The notes under the pieces: model-generated
What the model was told of the DNA's origin: nothing
The model's input: only the letters and a program-made list of their open reading frames with translations
Database searches by the model: none
In this document: positions 33,487 through 42,609 of the stretch, piece by piece
Layout of the letters: every line of letters starts with the position of its first letter
How positions within the stretch are numbered: position 1 is the first letter of the stretch
Source: Microbacteriaceae bacterium PS02344
Lineage (GTDB): Bacteria > Actinomycetota > Actinomycetes > Actinomycetales > Microbacteriaceae
DNA length: 64,000 nucleotides
Assembly (NCBI GenBank): GCA_029959905.1
Contig: JASCNZ010000007.1
Location: 1-64,000, forward strand
Direction: 5' to 3'
Translations under genes and position numbers: made by a program

Positions 33487-34767
33487 ATGAGTCTCGATTC
33501 CCCCGACGACGCGGGTCCGGGCGGCGCCGTCGGCCGCTACCTCCACGACCACCTCACCGAGATGCTCGACCGGCTCTCGGCCTGGGTCGCCATCCCGTCG
33601 GTGTCGGCGGATGTGCGCCACGCCAAGCCCGACGAGTGGAGTGTCACCGCTCCGTTCACCCCGGTCGAGCGCGGCGGTCGCCTCTACGGGCGCGGTGCAT
33701 CGGATGCCAAGGGGCAGGCGCTCGCGCACATCTAGGGTCTCCGCGCCCACCGCGAGGTGTTCGCCGGTTCCGGCGCCCTCAACGTGAAGATGATCATCGA
33801 CGGCGAGGAGGAGATCGGGTCGCCGAACCTGCGAGAGCTGCTGCGCCGGCGACGCGACCTTCTCGCGTGCGATTGGATCGTGTTCTCCGACACGCTCCAG
33901 TGGAGGGTGGACGCCCCGGCCCCGGTCACCTCCATGCGCGGCACGGTCACGGCGACCCTCACCATCCGGGGACCAGAGCGCGACGTGCACAGTGGTGCCG
34001 CCTCCGGCGTGACGCCGAATCCGTCGCTCGCGCTCGCCGAGGTGCTCGCGGGTCTGCACGCCGACGACGGCAGCATCGCGATCGAGGGCTTCGACGACGA
34101 CGTGCCGCCGCTCAGCGCACAGCGCCGCCGCGAGCTCGCCGCACTGCCCTTCGACGTCGACGACTGGCTCGCCCGCAGCGAGACCCGCAGCGTCATCGGC
34201 GAAGAGGGCTACACACCGCTCGAACGGCTGTGGGCGCGGCCCGCGATCGAGGTCATCTCGCTGCTCGCGGGTGATCCGGAAGGGTTCGAGCGGTCGGTGA
34301 TCCCGCGCGAAGCGACGGCGTCGCTCAGCATCCGGACCGCACCGGGTCAGCGCATCGCCGAGACCGCCGACCGGCTGCGGGCGCACATCGCGCGGGCGGT
34401 GCCGCCCGAGGTCGAGTACGAGTTGACCGTCGACCAGGCCATCGCGCAGGAGCCGTACGTCACTCCCGACGGCCCCGTGACCGTAGCACTCGAACGCGCG
34501 CTCACCCTCGGCTACGGCATCCCGGTGCAGGGGCGCATGGGCAATGCCCGGGGTGGCCCGGCCGACCTGCTCGCGACCGAACTCGGAGTGACCGTGCACT
34601 TCCTCGGCACGGGCCTGCCCGAGGATCACTGGCATTCGAGCGACGAGAGCATCGACATCCGCATGCTGCTGCGCGGCGCGGCGACGATCGCCCACCTCTG
34701 GCGCGAGCTCGCCGCCCTCCCGCCCCGCCGACCGGAGGTCAGGAGAGAAGGGGGAGATCGGGGATGA
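33487..34767 (+). pseudogene. M20 family dipeptidase, decayed (internal deletion plus nonsense codon)
   Basis: Reads as an M20 metallopeptidase in one frame from ATG 33487 to the TGA at 34765, interrupted by TAG at 33733-33735 where homologues have Trp (LAHI-W-GLRAH). The part before the stop jumps from [14 protein letters not shown] straight to [13 protein letters not shown]; the ~55 residues that normally lie between, including the YGHHDVQP metal ligands, are missing. Downstream landmarks remain: IDGEEEIGSPNL, DVHSGAASG, ARGGPADLL, WHSSDESI. Both lesions would inactivate the enzyme. A sequencing error could explain the stop but not the deletion. Confidence 0.8.
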
Positions 34768-35476
34768 GGGGATTGCCGTCGAGGGGGTCGGTGATCACCG
34801 CGGTCACCGCCGACAGGTCGAGCACGGGATAGCGCGACACGGCGCCGATCTTCTCTTCGCTCGCCAGCACCAGCACCTCGGCGCAGCGCTCGGCGAGAGC
34901 GCGCTTGGTGACCGCGTCGTCGATCTCGCCCGTCGTGAGGCCGTGCAGAGGGTGCACGCCGGTGACGCCGAGATAGAAGGCGTCGGCGGCGAGGTGGCGG
35001 ATCGCCTCCATCGCCAGCGACCCGCTCGCGACGAGCGAGTGCCGCGAGAGCTCGCCGCCGATCATCACGACCCTCGCATCGGAGTGCTGGGCGACGGCGA
35101 GGGCCACCGCCGGGCTCGGGGTGAGCACGGTGAGTCCGGCAGCGGGCGGCAGGTGGCGGGCGAGGGCGAGGGTGGTGGTGCCGGCGTCGAGCACGATGGT
35201 CGACCCGCGGCGGATGCCCTCGGCGGCCCGTCGCGCGACCCGCTCCTTGCTCGCCGTCGCGAGGTCGGCCCGCGCATCGACGGGGCGGTCGGCGGCGGGT
35301 ACCGGGAGGGCGCCGCCGTAGACGCGGATGACCCGCCCCTCGTCTGCGAGTTCACGCAGATCCCGTCGGATGGAGTCCTCGGAGAGGCCGAGGTCCGCGG
35401 CGACGCTCTTGGCGACGACGCGTCCGTCGCGGGCCAGGATGTCGAGCAGGTGGGCCTTGCGCTGGGCACCGAGCAT
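34739..35476 (-). CDS. DeoR/GlpR-family transcriptional regulator
   Basis: 245 aa. N-terminal DeoR HTH (AQRKAHLLDILARDGRVVAKSVAADLGLSEDSIRRDLRELADEG) and C-terminal sugar-phosphate-sensing DeoRC domain with IVLDAGTTTLALARHL, VVMIGGELSRHS and DAFYLGVTGVHPLHGLT. The 3' end overlaps the M20 pseudogene. It is divergent from the DUF4406 gene and shares its promoter region with repeated TTGCACG boxes. Confidence 0.93.
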   Translation of the reverse strand: MLGAQRKAHLLDILARDGRVVAKSVAADLGLSEDSIRRDLRELADEGRVIRVYGGALPVPAADRPVDARADLATASKERVARRAAEGIRRGSTIVLDAGTTTLALARHLPPAAGLTVLTPSPAVALAVAQHSDARVVMIGGELSRHSLVASGSLAMEAIRHLAADAFYLGVTGVHPLHGLTTGEIDDAVTKRALAERCAEVLVLASEEKIGAVSRYPVLDLSAVTAVITDPLDGNPLIPDLPLLS

Positions 35477-35483
35477 GATGTTC

Positions 35484-35524
35484 CTTCACGAAGTTGCACG
35501 TTCTTGCACGGTTAACGTTACAGT
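35484..35524. promoter_or_regulatory. DeoR operator repeats and leaderless promoter of the DUF4406 gene
   Basis: TTCACG (35485-35490), TTGCACG (35494-35500) and TTGCACG (35504-35510) at 10-nt pitch in the 55-nt divergent gap. TACAGT (35519-35524) is a good -10, 7 nt before the ATG at 35532, so the mRNA is probably leaderless. Confidence 0.55.
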
Positions 35525-35531
35525 GTCCGGC

Positions 35532-35885
35532 ATGAACACTCCACTCCTCATCCTCATCGCCGGCCCCTACCGCTCGGGCACCGACGGCGACCCTGCGCGC
35601 ATCGCCGCCAACCTCGAGCGGCTCGAACAGGCATCCGCCCCGATCTTCCGTCTCGGCCACGTGCCCATGATCGGCGAGTGGGTCGCGCTGCCGGTGCTGC
35701 GCACGCTCGAGGCGGACGTCGTCGACGGCGACGTGATGTACGACACCGCGCATCGCCTGCTGCAGCACTGCGACGCCGTGCTGCGCCTGCCGGGGGCCTC
35801 CGCCGGCGCCGACAAGGACGTCGAGATCGCGCGGGAGCGCGGCCTGCCCGTGTACTTCTCCATCGACGAGATCCCCGCGGCCTGA
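35532..35885 (+). CDS. DUF4406 / nucleoside 2-deoxyribosyltransferase-like protein
   Basis: 117 aa. Starts LLILIAGPYRSGTDGDPARIAAN; the GPYRSG loop and the later DAVLRLPGASAGADKDVEIAR segment match the NDT-like DUF4406 family, whose members cleave or transfer nucleobases. Divergent from a DeoR-type regulator, a pairing that fits control by a sugar phosphate or nucleoside. No ribosome site, consistent with a leaderless mRNA. Confidence 0.8.
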   Translation: MNTPLLILIAGPYRSGTDGDPARIAANLERLEQASAPIFRLGHVPMIGEWVALPVLRTLEADVVDGDVMYDTAHRLLQHCDAVLRLPGASAGADKDVEIARERGLPVYFSIDEIPAA

Positions 35886-35928
35886 CCCCCTCCCGCGGAA
35901 ATGGTCGAGAACACCCCGGCCCCGATCG

Positions 35929-36897
35929 TCAGCCCGCGGTAGACCGACCGACCGACGAGTCGGGGAACACGACGCCCGTCCGCTCCTCCGACAGGCGCCA
36001 CATCCGGGCGGCATCCGTCTCGCTGCGCAGCCGCGTGTAGACCGGCTGCTCCGCCGGCGCGCCCCCGAGATGTCCCATCCCCTTCGGTCCGTACAGGCGG
36101 CGGGGGCGGGCGTCCGAGGATGTTGCGGCGTACAGCGCCGGCAGCGCGGCCGTCTCGGGCGTGCCGAGCAGGATGCCGCGGGCGGCCGCCCAGCGGATCA
36201 CCCTTACGCCCACGGTGTCCGCGGTCCGTCCCAGCTCGGGACGGGCCGCGAGCAGGCTCGTCGGTGCGACGCCCGGGTGCGCGAGGTTGCTGGTGATGCC
36301 CCAGCCGTGGCGCTCGCTGCGGCGGTCGAGCTCGAGGCCGAACATCCCGAACGCGATCTTCGACTGGCTGTAGGCGCGGGCGCCGCTGTATGAGCGCTCC
36401 CAGGCGAGGTCGTCCCAGTTGATGGACCCCTGGTTCGCGGCGACGCTGACCTGCGAGGTGATGCGCGCCCGCCCGGCGCGCAGCAGGGGGAGCAGATGGC
36501 CGACGAGGGCGAAATGGCCGAGATGGTTGGTGCCGAACTGCAGTTCGAAGCCATCGGCGGTGGTCTGACGCTCGGGCGGGGTCATGACCCCGGCGTTGTT
36601 GATCAACAGGTGGATCGGATGCCCGTCGGCGCGCATACTCGCGCCGAACGCGGCCACCGAGTCGAGCGAGGAGAGGTCGAGCGCGGCGATCCGCACGCGG
36701 GTGCCGGGTGCGGCATCACGGATGATGGATGCCGCGGCCTCCCCCTTCCCCGGGTTGCGCACGGGGAGCACGACCTCGGCGCCGGCGGCCGCGAGACGTG
36801 CGGCGATGCGCAGGCCGATGCCGTCGCTGCCGCCCGTGACGACGGCGCGGCGGCCGCGGAGGTCGGGGATGTCGAAATCGATGCTCGCTCGGGTCAT
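35929..36897 (-). CDS. SDR-family oxidoreductase (retinol-dehydrogenase-like)
   Basis: 322 aa from the ATG at 36897 (GAAGGAG). TGGSDGIG nucleotide loop (about 21-28), NNAG (about 98-101), catalytic region with YSQSK (Tyr-x3-Lys) after the [12 protein letters not shown] strand, and PTSLLA. The layout matches the long-chain SDRs annotated as retinol or protochlorophyllide reductase-like; the substrate is unknown. Divergent from an XRE regulator, its likely repressor. Confidence 0.9.
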   Translation of the reverse strand: MTRASIDFDIPDLRGRRAVVTGGSDGIGLRIAARLAAAGAEVVLPVRNPGKGEAAASIIRDAAPGTRVRIAALDLSSLDSVAAFGASMRADGHPIHLLINNAGVMTPPERQTTADGFELQFGTNHLGHFALVGHLLPLLRAGRARITSQVSVAANQGSINWDDLAWERSYSGARAYSQSKIAFGMFGLELDRRSERHGWGITSNLAHPGVAPTSLLAARPELGRTADTVGVRVIRWAAARGILLGTPETAALPALYAATSSDARPRRLYGPKGMGHLGGAPAEQPVYTRLRSETDAARMWRLSEERTGVVFPDSSVGRSTAG

Positions 36898-37023
36898 GGG
36901 TGTGCTCCTTCGTGATCTGGCTCCAGGGTGCGCTGGTCGAGCGGATGCATCCAGGACATGCCATGCAGTGGATACGCCTCGGTTGCGGGTGCGAGGATCG
37001 GTGCGGCGGAAGGACGGTGCGCA

Positions 37024-37866
37024 ATGGCGATCGACAGAGGGGCGCTGGCCGGTTTCCTGCGGCTGCGGCGCCACAGCCTGCAGCCCGAGGATGTCGGTTT
37101 GCACCGGGGTCAGCGTCGGCGCACCGAGGGGTTGCGGCGGGAGGAAGTCGCGGCCCTCAGCCACATGTCGACCGACTACTACGCGCGTCTCGAACGGGGT
37201 GACGGCCCCCTGCCGTCCGAGCAGATGCTCGCGTCGATCGCGCAGGGATTGCACCTGACGATCGACGAGCGCGACCACCTGTTCCGCCTGGCTGGCCACC
37301 ACCCGCCGCCGCGCGGAGAGGCGAGCGACCACGTCGGTCCTGGATTGCTGCGCATCCTGGATCGGCTGGGGGACACCCCGGCCGAGATCGTCACCGAGCT
37401 CGGCGAGACGCTGCGGCAGACGCCGCTCGGGATCGCGCTGACCGGGGACACGGCGTCGTTGCGTGGTCCCGAGCGCAGCCTCGGCTATCGCTGGTTCAGC
37501 GCTCCACGCACCCGCGGGCTCTACGCCGAGGAGGAGCACGCCTTCCTGTCGCGGTTATGGGTGTCGGGTCTGCGCGAGGTCATCGCGCGGCGCGGGCCGG
37601 AATCGCGGGCGGCAGCTCTCGCCGACTCCCTGCTCGCGCAGAGCGCGGAATTCCGAGCGATCTGGGAGAGGCACGAGGTCGGCGTGCGTCCGCGCGAGAC
37701 GAAGCACTTCGTGCACCCGGATCTCGGGGCGCTCGAGCTCACCTGTCAGACACTGTTCGATGCGGAGCAGTCGCAGGCGCTGCTCGTCTATACGGCGATC
37801 CCCGGCACCGAGAGCCACGAGAAGCTCCAGATGTTGTCGACTCTGGCTCCCCGCGTCGCGCGCTGA
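37024..37866 (+). CDS. XRE/MmyB-family transcriptional regulator
   Basis: 280 aa from the ATG at 37024. HTH_31-type DNA-binding domain ([16 protein letters not shown] ... [27 protein letters not shown]), then the MmyB-type PAS-like ligand domain (about 105-275) ending [17 protein letters not shown]. This family commonly sits divergent to a short-chain dehydrogenase, as here, and represses it. Confidence 0.92.
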   Translation: MAIDRGALAGFLRLRRHSLQPEDVGLHRGQRRRTEGLRREEVAALSHMSTDYYARLERGDGPLPSEQMLASIAQGLHLTIDERDHLFRLAGHHPPPRGEASDHVGPGLLRILDRLGDTPAEIVTELGETLRQTPLGIALTGDTASLRGPERSLGYRWFSAPRTRGLYAEEEHAFLSRLWVSGLREVIARRGPESRAAALADSLLAQSAEFRAIWERHEVGVRPRETKHFVHPDLGALELTCQTLFDAEQSQALLVYTAIPGTESHEKLQMLSTLAPRVAR

Positions 37867-37892
37867 CCGCTCCCGGCCGCCCGACCCCCTTC

Positions 37893-37898
37893 TAGGCT
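37893..37898 (+). promoter_or_regulatory. -10 element abutting the small membrane protein start
   Basis: TAGGCT, then GGAGGC and the ATG at 37905. The 6-nt distance from the hexamer to the start codon implies a transcript starting at or next to the ATG. Confidence 0.4.
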
Positions 37899-37904
37899 GG
37901 AGGC

Positions 37905-38087
37905 ATGAACAAGAACACCCTCTGGACCGTCCTCGGCGTGGTCGTGGCGATCGTCATCGCCTGGTGGATCGTGAGCGCGCTGTTCTCGATCCTGTGGTTC
38001 ATCGCGAAGGCGGCGATCGTGGTGGTGGTGGCGGTCGTGGTGTTCTTCGCCCTGCGCAGCCTCTTCTCGTCGCGCGCCCGCGACTGA
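37905..38087 (+). CDS. Small two-helix membrane protein
   Basis: 60 aa. Two closely spaced hydrophobic helices (about 8-25 and 29-50) with a basic C-terminal tail (FSSRARD). No domain recognised. The position between a regulator and a flavoprotein and the GGAGG before its ATG support a real gene. Confidence 0.7.
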   Translation: MNKNTLWTVLGVVVAIVIAWWIVSALFSILWFIAKAAIVVVVAVVVFFALRSLFSSRARD

Positions 38088-38101
38088 CGCGGCGACCCAC
38101 C

Positions 38102-38689
38102 GTGGCCGTCCTCATCGTCACCGCGCACCCGCAGTCCGACTCGCTCACGGCGTCGATCGTCGATCGGCTGCGCGACGCCCTCCCGGCCGATGCCGTGCGC
38201 ATCGCCGACCTGCACGCCGAGGGGTTCGATCCCCGCTTCACCGAGGCCGACCGCATCACCTATGCATCGGGCGCGGATTTCCCGACCGACGTGGCGGCCG
38301 AGCAGGCCCGGATCGACGAGGCCACCGACGTGGTGCTCGTCTTCCCGGTGTACTGGTGGAGCTTTCCTGCCCTGCTCAAGGGGTGGATCGACCGCGTGTT
38401 CGTCAACGGGTGGGCATTCGACGTCGACGCCGAGGCGGGCATCCGCCGGAACCTCGGGCGGCTCACCCTGCACATGATCCCCGTCGCGGGCGACACCGAG
38501 GACGTCTACGAGCGGCACGGCTACCGCGCCTCGTTCGAGACGCAGATCGCGCACGGCATCCTCGACTTCTGCGGGATGCAGCGCGGCGAGACCGCGTTCG
38601 TCTTCGACTCGGAGGGCGATGCAGGGCTTCGTGATCGCAGCGTCACCGCGGCGATCGAGGCCGTGGCCAGGGCGATCTCCGCCGACTGA
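38102..38689 (+). CDS. NAD(P)H:quinone oxidoreductase-like flavoprotein
   Basis: 195 aa from a GTG at 38102 (weak ribosome site). Flavodoxin-like fold of the MdaB/NQO1 group: VTAHPQSDSLTASIVDRL phosphate loop, LVFPVYWWSFPALLKGWIDRVF (the hallmark WW segment), and GILDFCGM near the end. Likely two-electron reduction of quinones with bound FMN/FAD. Followed by a strong terminator. Confidence 0.9.
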   Translation: MAVLIVTAHPQSDSLTASIVDRLRDALPADAVRIADLHAEGFDPRFTEADRITYASGADFPTDVAAEQARIDEATDVVLVFPVYWWSFPALLKGWIDRVFVNGWAFDVDAEAGIRRNLGRLTLHMIPVAGDTEDVYERHGYRASFETQIAHGILDFCGMQRGETAFVFDSEGDAGLRDRSVTAAIEAVARAISAD

Positions 38690-38718
38690 CCCAGCACGGC
38701 CCGTCGCGCCGCCGCAAG

Positions 38719-38762
38719 ACACGAAGAAGGGCCCCGCCATCACGACGGGGCCCTTTTCGTGT
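38719..38762. terminator. Strong bidirectional terminator
   Basis: A stem of about 17 bp with one bulge: ACACGAAGAAGGGCCCCG (38719-38736) against 38746-38762, with TTTT inside the 3' arm. It lies between the convergent flavoprotein gene and the large surface protein gene (stop at 38773). Confidence 0.85.
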
Positions 38763-38772
38763 GACGGCGGAC

Positions 38773-41283
38773 TCAGCTCTCCTGCATCGCCCGACGTCGC
38801 GCCCGCACGATGAACGGCGCGGCACCGGCGAGCAGGAGCAGCAGCCCGGCCGCCGAGAGGGCCGCGATCAGCGAGCCGTCGGCACCGGTCGCGGCAAGCC
38901 CGTCGCGGTCGGCCGCGCTGCCCGCAGCAGGATCGGCCGGGTCGCCGGCGGCACCGCCCGCGGGCGGCGTCGAACCACCGGGCGTCGAGCCGCCGGGGGC
39001 AGCCGGCGCGGCGATCGCGAACTCGACCGCGAGCGGGGCGGAGCTGCGCGTGCCGAGCGCCTGCGCGACGTTCAGGCGGTTCGCACCGACCGTCAGGCCG
39101 CTCACCTCGAGCGTCCATTCGCCGTTCTCTGCGACGACGGCCGAAGCCGGAGCGGCGGCCACCGCGACCGCCGCGGGAGTCGTCACGGCCGCGTCGGCGA
39201 CGTTCACCTGCGCGCCGGGCAGTCCCGTGCCGCGCAGGGTGACCGACGTGGTCGATGCCGGCAGCTCGCCCTGCGGCGCGCTCGTCACCGCGAAGGTGCT
39301 GAGGTCGGCGCGCTGCGTCAGCCACTCGTCCGGCGTGGTCGGCCGGTCGATGATGCGCGTCTCGCCGATGCATCCGTTCCATCCGTTGCGGGCGGCGTCG
39401 TCGACCCAGTCCGCGCCGAGGATCCACGAGTGGCCCTCGTGCCAGGCCATGCCCCCGACATCGGTCGCGTTGCGCAGCACCGGCGCGCCGTCGACGTACA
39501 TCGTGGTCGTCCGCTTCGCGGGGTCGTTCACGAGGGCGACGTGCACCCAGGTGTCGACCATGATCTCGCCCGACCAGTTGACGCGGTCGCCGAGAGCGGC
39601 GTTCGCGTCGAGGCTCGTCCACTGGAACTCGCGCAGGCTCGAGATGCCGAGGGCGCTCGGCGAGGCCGTCCAGTCCCACCGCGTCTCGGGCACGCCGATC
39701 TGCGAGCGGTTGCCGGTGCGGGTGAGGAACTTCGACCACGAGTTCGCGGCGACGCTCCACTCCGGGTCCATCTTCACGAACGTCTCGATCGTGTAGCCGT
39801 CGCGCAGGTCGACGTCGTTGATCGGCGCGTCGGCGGCCGTGGTCAGGTAGCTGAAGCGCGACCCGGTCGAGTCGGCGAAGCACATCGAGGCGCCGTCCGA
39901 CGAGAAGCCGTGGGCGTCGTCTTCGATCGTGACGTCGTCCCACGTGGCGCCCACCGCGTTGGTGGCGGCCGGGTCGACACGGGTGAGGTCGTTGTCGCCC
40001 GCGACGTCTTCGATCACGGTGTCGGCGCCGACGACGCCCGACTCCCCGTTGAAGCGCCAGTGGGCGAGCGTGCCCTCGGCCTCGACGAAGTCGAGCTCGT
40101 TGCCCGGCAGCTCGGTCGAGATCGGGTCGGGGCCCTCGAAGCCATCGAGCAGCAGCGTGCGCGCTGCGGTCGAGAGGGAGCCCTCGTCGGGGGTGCCGGC
40201 CGTGAAGCCGGGGGCGAATCCGGCGAAGCGCTCGGCGAAGTCGATGTCGAGCGAGTACCGCTGGTGCATGCCGTCGAGCAGCGGCTGGTCGTAGCTGGTC
40301 AGCGACTCCTGCGGCTTCGCGACGACCCACGGCGACCCGGTCTCGAGCGAGAGGGTGCCGTTGGTGAGGTCGAACTCGAACAGGCCGAGGTAGCCGTTCC
40401 CGCCCTCGTAGGCCATCTGGTAGTCCATCAGCACCTGGTGCACGTCATGACCGAAGTCGTTCTGCTTCACCTGGCGCGTCGCCCCGTGGAAGTGCCCGTT
40501 CAGGGTGAGGAAGATCTGATCGTTGCTGCGGATCAGCCGATCCCACATGCGCTGGCTGTCGGCGGTCTCGACCGGTGACATCTGGTCGGCGGCGACGTTG
40601 ATCAGCGCATGGGAGCTGAGGATGACCGGCACGGTGGGGTGGGCGTCGAGCACGCTCTGCGCCCAGGCGAGCGTGGCGTCGGACGAGTTCCAGCTGATGG
40701 CCAGCGACATGAACTGCTGCCCCTCGGCCTCGAAGATGTGGAACTGGCTGAGGCCCGTCGGGTCGGACCCGCCGTAGGTGGACTGCTCGGCGGCGCGCGG
40801 CGCGCCGAACCACCGGTTGAACGGCTCGTTGGCGAGGTCGAGCTCGGTGTCGCGCTTGCCGCTGTCGAGCACGTCGTGGTTGCCCGGGAGGATCGAGTAG
40901 GGCAGGTCGGCGTCGTCGAGCGTCTGCATCGCGCGGTCGGCCGCCTGCCACTCGTTCTGCACGTTGGCGCGATCGACGACGTCGCCGAGGTGGGCGACGA
41001 ACGGGATGTTCAACTCGTCGGCGTGGTCGGCGAGCCACGCCGTCTGGGTGGCGAACGGGTCGGTGCCGTACCGCGGGGTGAACTGGTCGATCGAGTACCG
41101 CGAGTAGAACTGGGTGTCGGGGAGCACGGCGAACGTGAACCGGGAGGCGAGGGGTTCGGAGGGCGCGGGGTCGGCGGCCGCGGTGGCGGGAGCGATGCCG
41201 GCGGTGAGTCCGGCGACGATGGTGGTCGCGATCACGGCGGCGCCGGTACAGCGCTGCAGTGTGCGGAAACGGCGGGGGGACAC
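38773..41283 (-). CDS. LAxTG-anchored metallophosphoesterase with LamG domain
   Basis: 836 aa from a GTG at 41283 behind AAAGGAG. Signal peptide 1-36. The calcineurin-like phosphoesterase domain (about 45-330) has metal motifs DTQFYS, HLGDVVD, PGNHD, SSHALIN and NGHFHG. A LamG/concanavalin-like domain (about 430-650) follows, with TIETFVKMDPEWS, HVALVNDPAKRTTTMYVDG and CIGETRIIDRP. Then an Ig-like segment (about 665-760), a Gly/Pro/Ser linker and the anchor LAATG (about 796-800), a hydrophobic helix and RARRR. Wall-linked phosphohydrolase, possibly nucleotidase or phosphodiesterase, substrate unknown. Second class-E sortase substrate in the window. Confidence 0.9.
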   Translation of the reverse strand: MSPRRFRTLQRCTGAAVIATTIVAGLTAGIAPATAAADPAPSEPLASRFTFAVLPDTQFYSRYSIDQFTPRYGTDPFATQTAWLADHADELNIPFVAHLGDVVDRANVQNEWQAADRAMQTLDDADLPYSILPGNHDVLDSGKRDTELDLANEPFNRWFGAPRAAEQSTYGGSDPTGLSQFHIFEAEGQQFMSLAISWNSSDATLAWAQSVLDAHPTVPVILSSHALINVAADQMSPVETADSQRMWDRLIRSNDQIFLTLNGHFHGATRQVKQNDFGHDVHQVLMDYQMAYEGGNGYLGLFEFDLTNGTLSLETGSPWVVAKPQESLTSYDQPLLDGMHQRYSLDIDFAERFAGFAPGFTAGTPDEGSLSTAARTLLLDGFEGPDPISTELPGNELDFVEAEGTLAHWRFNGESGVVGADTVIEDVAGDNDLTRVDPAATNAVGATWDDVTIEDDAHGFSSDGASMCFADSTGSRFSYLTTAADAPINDVDLRDGYTIETFVKMDPEWSVAANSWSKFLTRTGNRSQIGVPETRWDWTASPSALGISSLREFQWTSLDANAALGDRVNWSGEIMVDTWVHVALVNDPAKRTTTMYVDGAPVLRNATDVGGMAWHEGHSWILGADWVDDAARNGWNGCIGETRIIDRPTTPDEWLTQRADLSTFAVTSAPQGELPASTTSVTLRGTGLPGAQVNVADAAVTTPAAVAVAAAPASAVVAENGEWTLEVSGLTVGANRLNVAQALGTRSSAPLAVEFAIAAPAAPGGSTPGGSTPPAGGAAGDPADPAAGSAADRDGLAATGADGSLIAALSAAGLLLLLAGAAPFIVRARRRAMQES

Positions 41284-41426
41284 GTTTCTCCTTTAGGGGA
41301 TCGGGCGCGCGACCCGGGTGGTCGCGCAGCCTCCCGAACCCTCGCGGGGCGGGGCGACGTTCGGGTGACCTCCGGTGCACGAGGAGGTGTCCGGGAGGTG
41401 GCGGATGGGAGAGCAGACCCTAGTGT

Positions 41427-41460
41427 GTACGACCGTACGCATAAAGTGGTACGATCGTAC
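41427..41460 (+). promoter_or_regulatory. Tandem TetR operators over a leaderless promoter
   Basis: GTACGATCGTAC (41449-41460), a perfect palindrome, and GTACGACCGTAC (41427-41438), one mismatch from it; starts 22 nt apart. The -10 TACGAT (41450-41455) lies inside the second operator and is 7 nt from the ATG at 41463. Binding would block both -35 and -10. Confidence 0.75.
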
Positions 41461-41462
41461 GC

Positions 41463-42059
41463 ATGACGGATCACTTCGCAGACGACCCGCGCACGCACCG
41501 GGAGCGGATGCTCGCCGGCGACCTCTACATCGGCGACGACCCCGAACTCGTCGCCCGGACGGCGCGCGCCGCACGCCTCGCCGACCTCTATCATCGGCAG
41601 ACGATCTCGGGCGACCCTGCCGCCCGCGGATGGCTGCAGGACCTGCTGGGCGAGCTCGGAGAGGGCGTCATCGTCCGGCCGCCGTTGCACGTCGACTACG
41701 GCGAGCACATCCGCATCGGCGCCCGCACCTTCGTCAACTTCGGTCTCACCGCGCTCGACACCGCCGCGATCACGATCGGCGAGGACTGCCAGATCGGTCC
41801 GAACGTGCAGCTGCTCACTCCCACGCATCCCATCGATCCGACGCTGCGCCGCGACAAGCTCGAAGCCGCCCTGCCCATCGCCATCGGCGACAACGTGTGG
41901 CTGGGCGGAGGAGTGATCGTGTGCCCCGGCGTCACCATCGGCGACAACACGGTCATCGGTGCCGGCGCCGTGGTCACCCGCGACATCCCCGCGAACGTCG
42001 TCGCGGTCGGCAACCCGGCGCGCGTGATCCGCGAGATCGGCGACGAGCATGACGCCTGA
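41463..42059 (+). CDS. Maltose/galactoside O-acetyltransferase family protein
   Basis: 198 aa. The N-terminal maltose-acetyltransferase segment (ERMLAGDLYIGDDPELVART) precedes a left-handed beta helix of hexapeptide repeats (IGARTFVNFGLTALD; IGDNVWLGGGVIVCPGVTIG). Catalytic His is in LTPTHPID. Transfers acetyl from acetyl-CoA to sugars. Overlaps the TetR gene by 11 nt; both are behind twin TetR operators, so expression is self-limiting. Confidence 0.93.
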   Translation: MTDHFADDPRTHRERMLAGDLYIGDDPELVARTARAARLADLYHRQTISGDPAARGWLQDLLGELGEGVIVRPPLHVDYGEHIRIGARTFVNFGLTALDTAAITIGEDCQIGPNVQLLTPTHPIDPTLRRDKLEAALPIAIGDNVWLGGGVIVCPGVTIGDNTVIGAGAVVTRDIPANVVAVGNPARVIREIGDEHDA

Positions 42060-42609
42060 GCCGGGCAGCCGGCGCGGACGCCGGAACGACCCCGACCGCC
42101 GCGACCGCATCATCGACGCCTGCCTCGACGTGATCGCCGAGTCGGGGGTCGCCGGCGCCTCGCACCGGCGAATCGCCGAAGCCGCCGGTGTACCGCTCGG
42201 CTCGATGACCTACCACTTCGCGGGCATCGACGAGGTGCTGCGCGAGGCGTTCACCCGGTTCGGCACCGAGATCAGCGAACGGTTCGAGACGCGGATGGCG
42301 GCGGCATCCGACCTCGAATCGGCCAGGGAGGCGGTCGTCGCCATCATCCTCAGCGACGTCTACGGCGACCCGCGCGAGCTGGTGCTCTCGCACGAGCTGT
42401 ACACGCTCGCCGCCCGCGACCCCGCGTACCGCGAGCTCACCAGCGCGTGGATGCGGCGCAGCCGCGACGCCCTCGAGAAGTGGTTCGATCCCGAGACCGC
42501 GCACATGGTCGACGCCATCATCACCGGCGTCTCCATCCACCGCGCCCTCGACGTCACCGACCGCGACCCGGCCGAGGTCGCGCTCGCCGTGGCGCGCATC
42601 ACCGCCTGA
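42049..42609 (+). CDS. TetR-family transcriptional regulator
   Basis: 186 aa. HTH at residues about 17-62 (DRRDRIIDACLDVIAESGVAGASHRRIAEAAGVPLGSMTYHFAGIDEVL). The C-terminal ligand domain is of the TetR_C type with LVLSHELYTLAARDPAYREL. Second gene of the acetyltransferase operon and probable binder of the GTACGATCGTAC palindromes. The downstream MFS gene may be part of the same response. Confidence 0.92.
   Translation: MTPEPGSRRGRRNDPDRRDRIIDACLDVIAESGVAGASHRRIAEAAGVPLGSMTYHFAGIDEVLREAFTRFGTEISERFETRMAAASDLESAREAVVAIILSDVYGDPRELVLSHELYTLAARDPAYRELTSAWMRRSRDALEKWFDPETAHMVDAIITGVSIHRALDVTDRDPAEVALAVARITA

Noticed and set aside
35929-37539. 536-residue SDR with a long N-terminal extension
   Set aside because: The extension is antisense to the XRE regulator. 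The ATG at 36897 has a good ribosome site and a standard SDR start.
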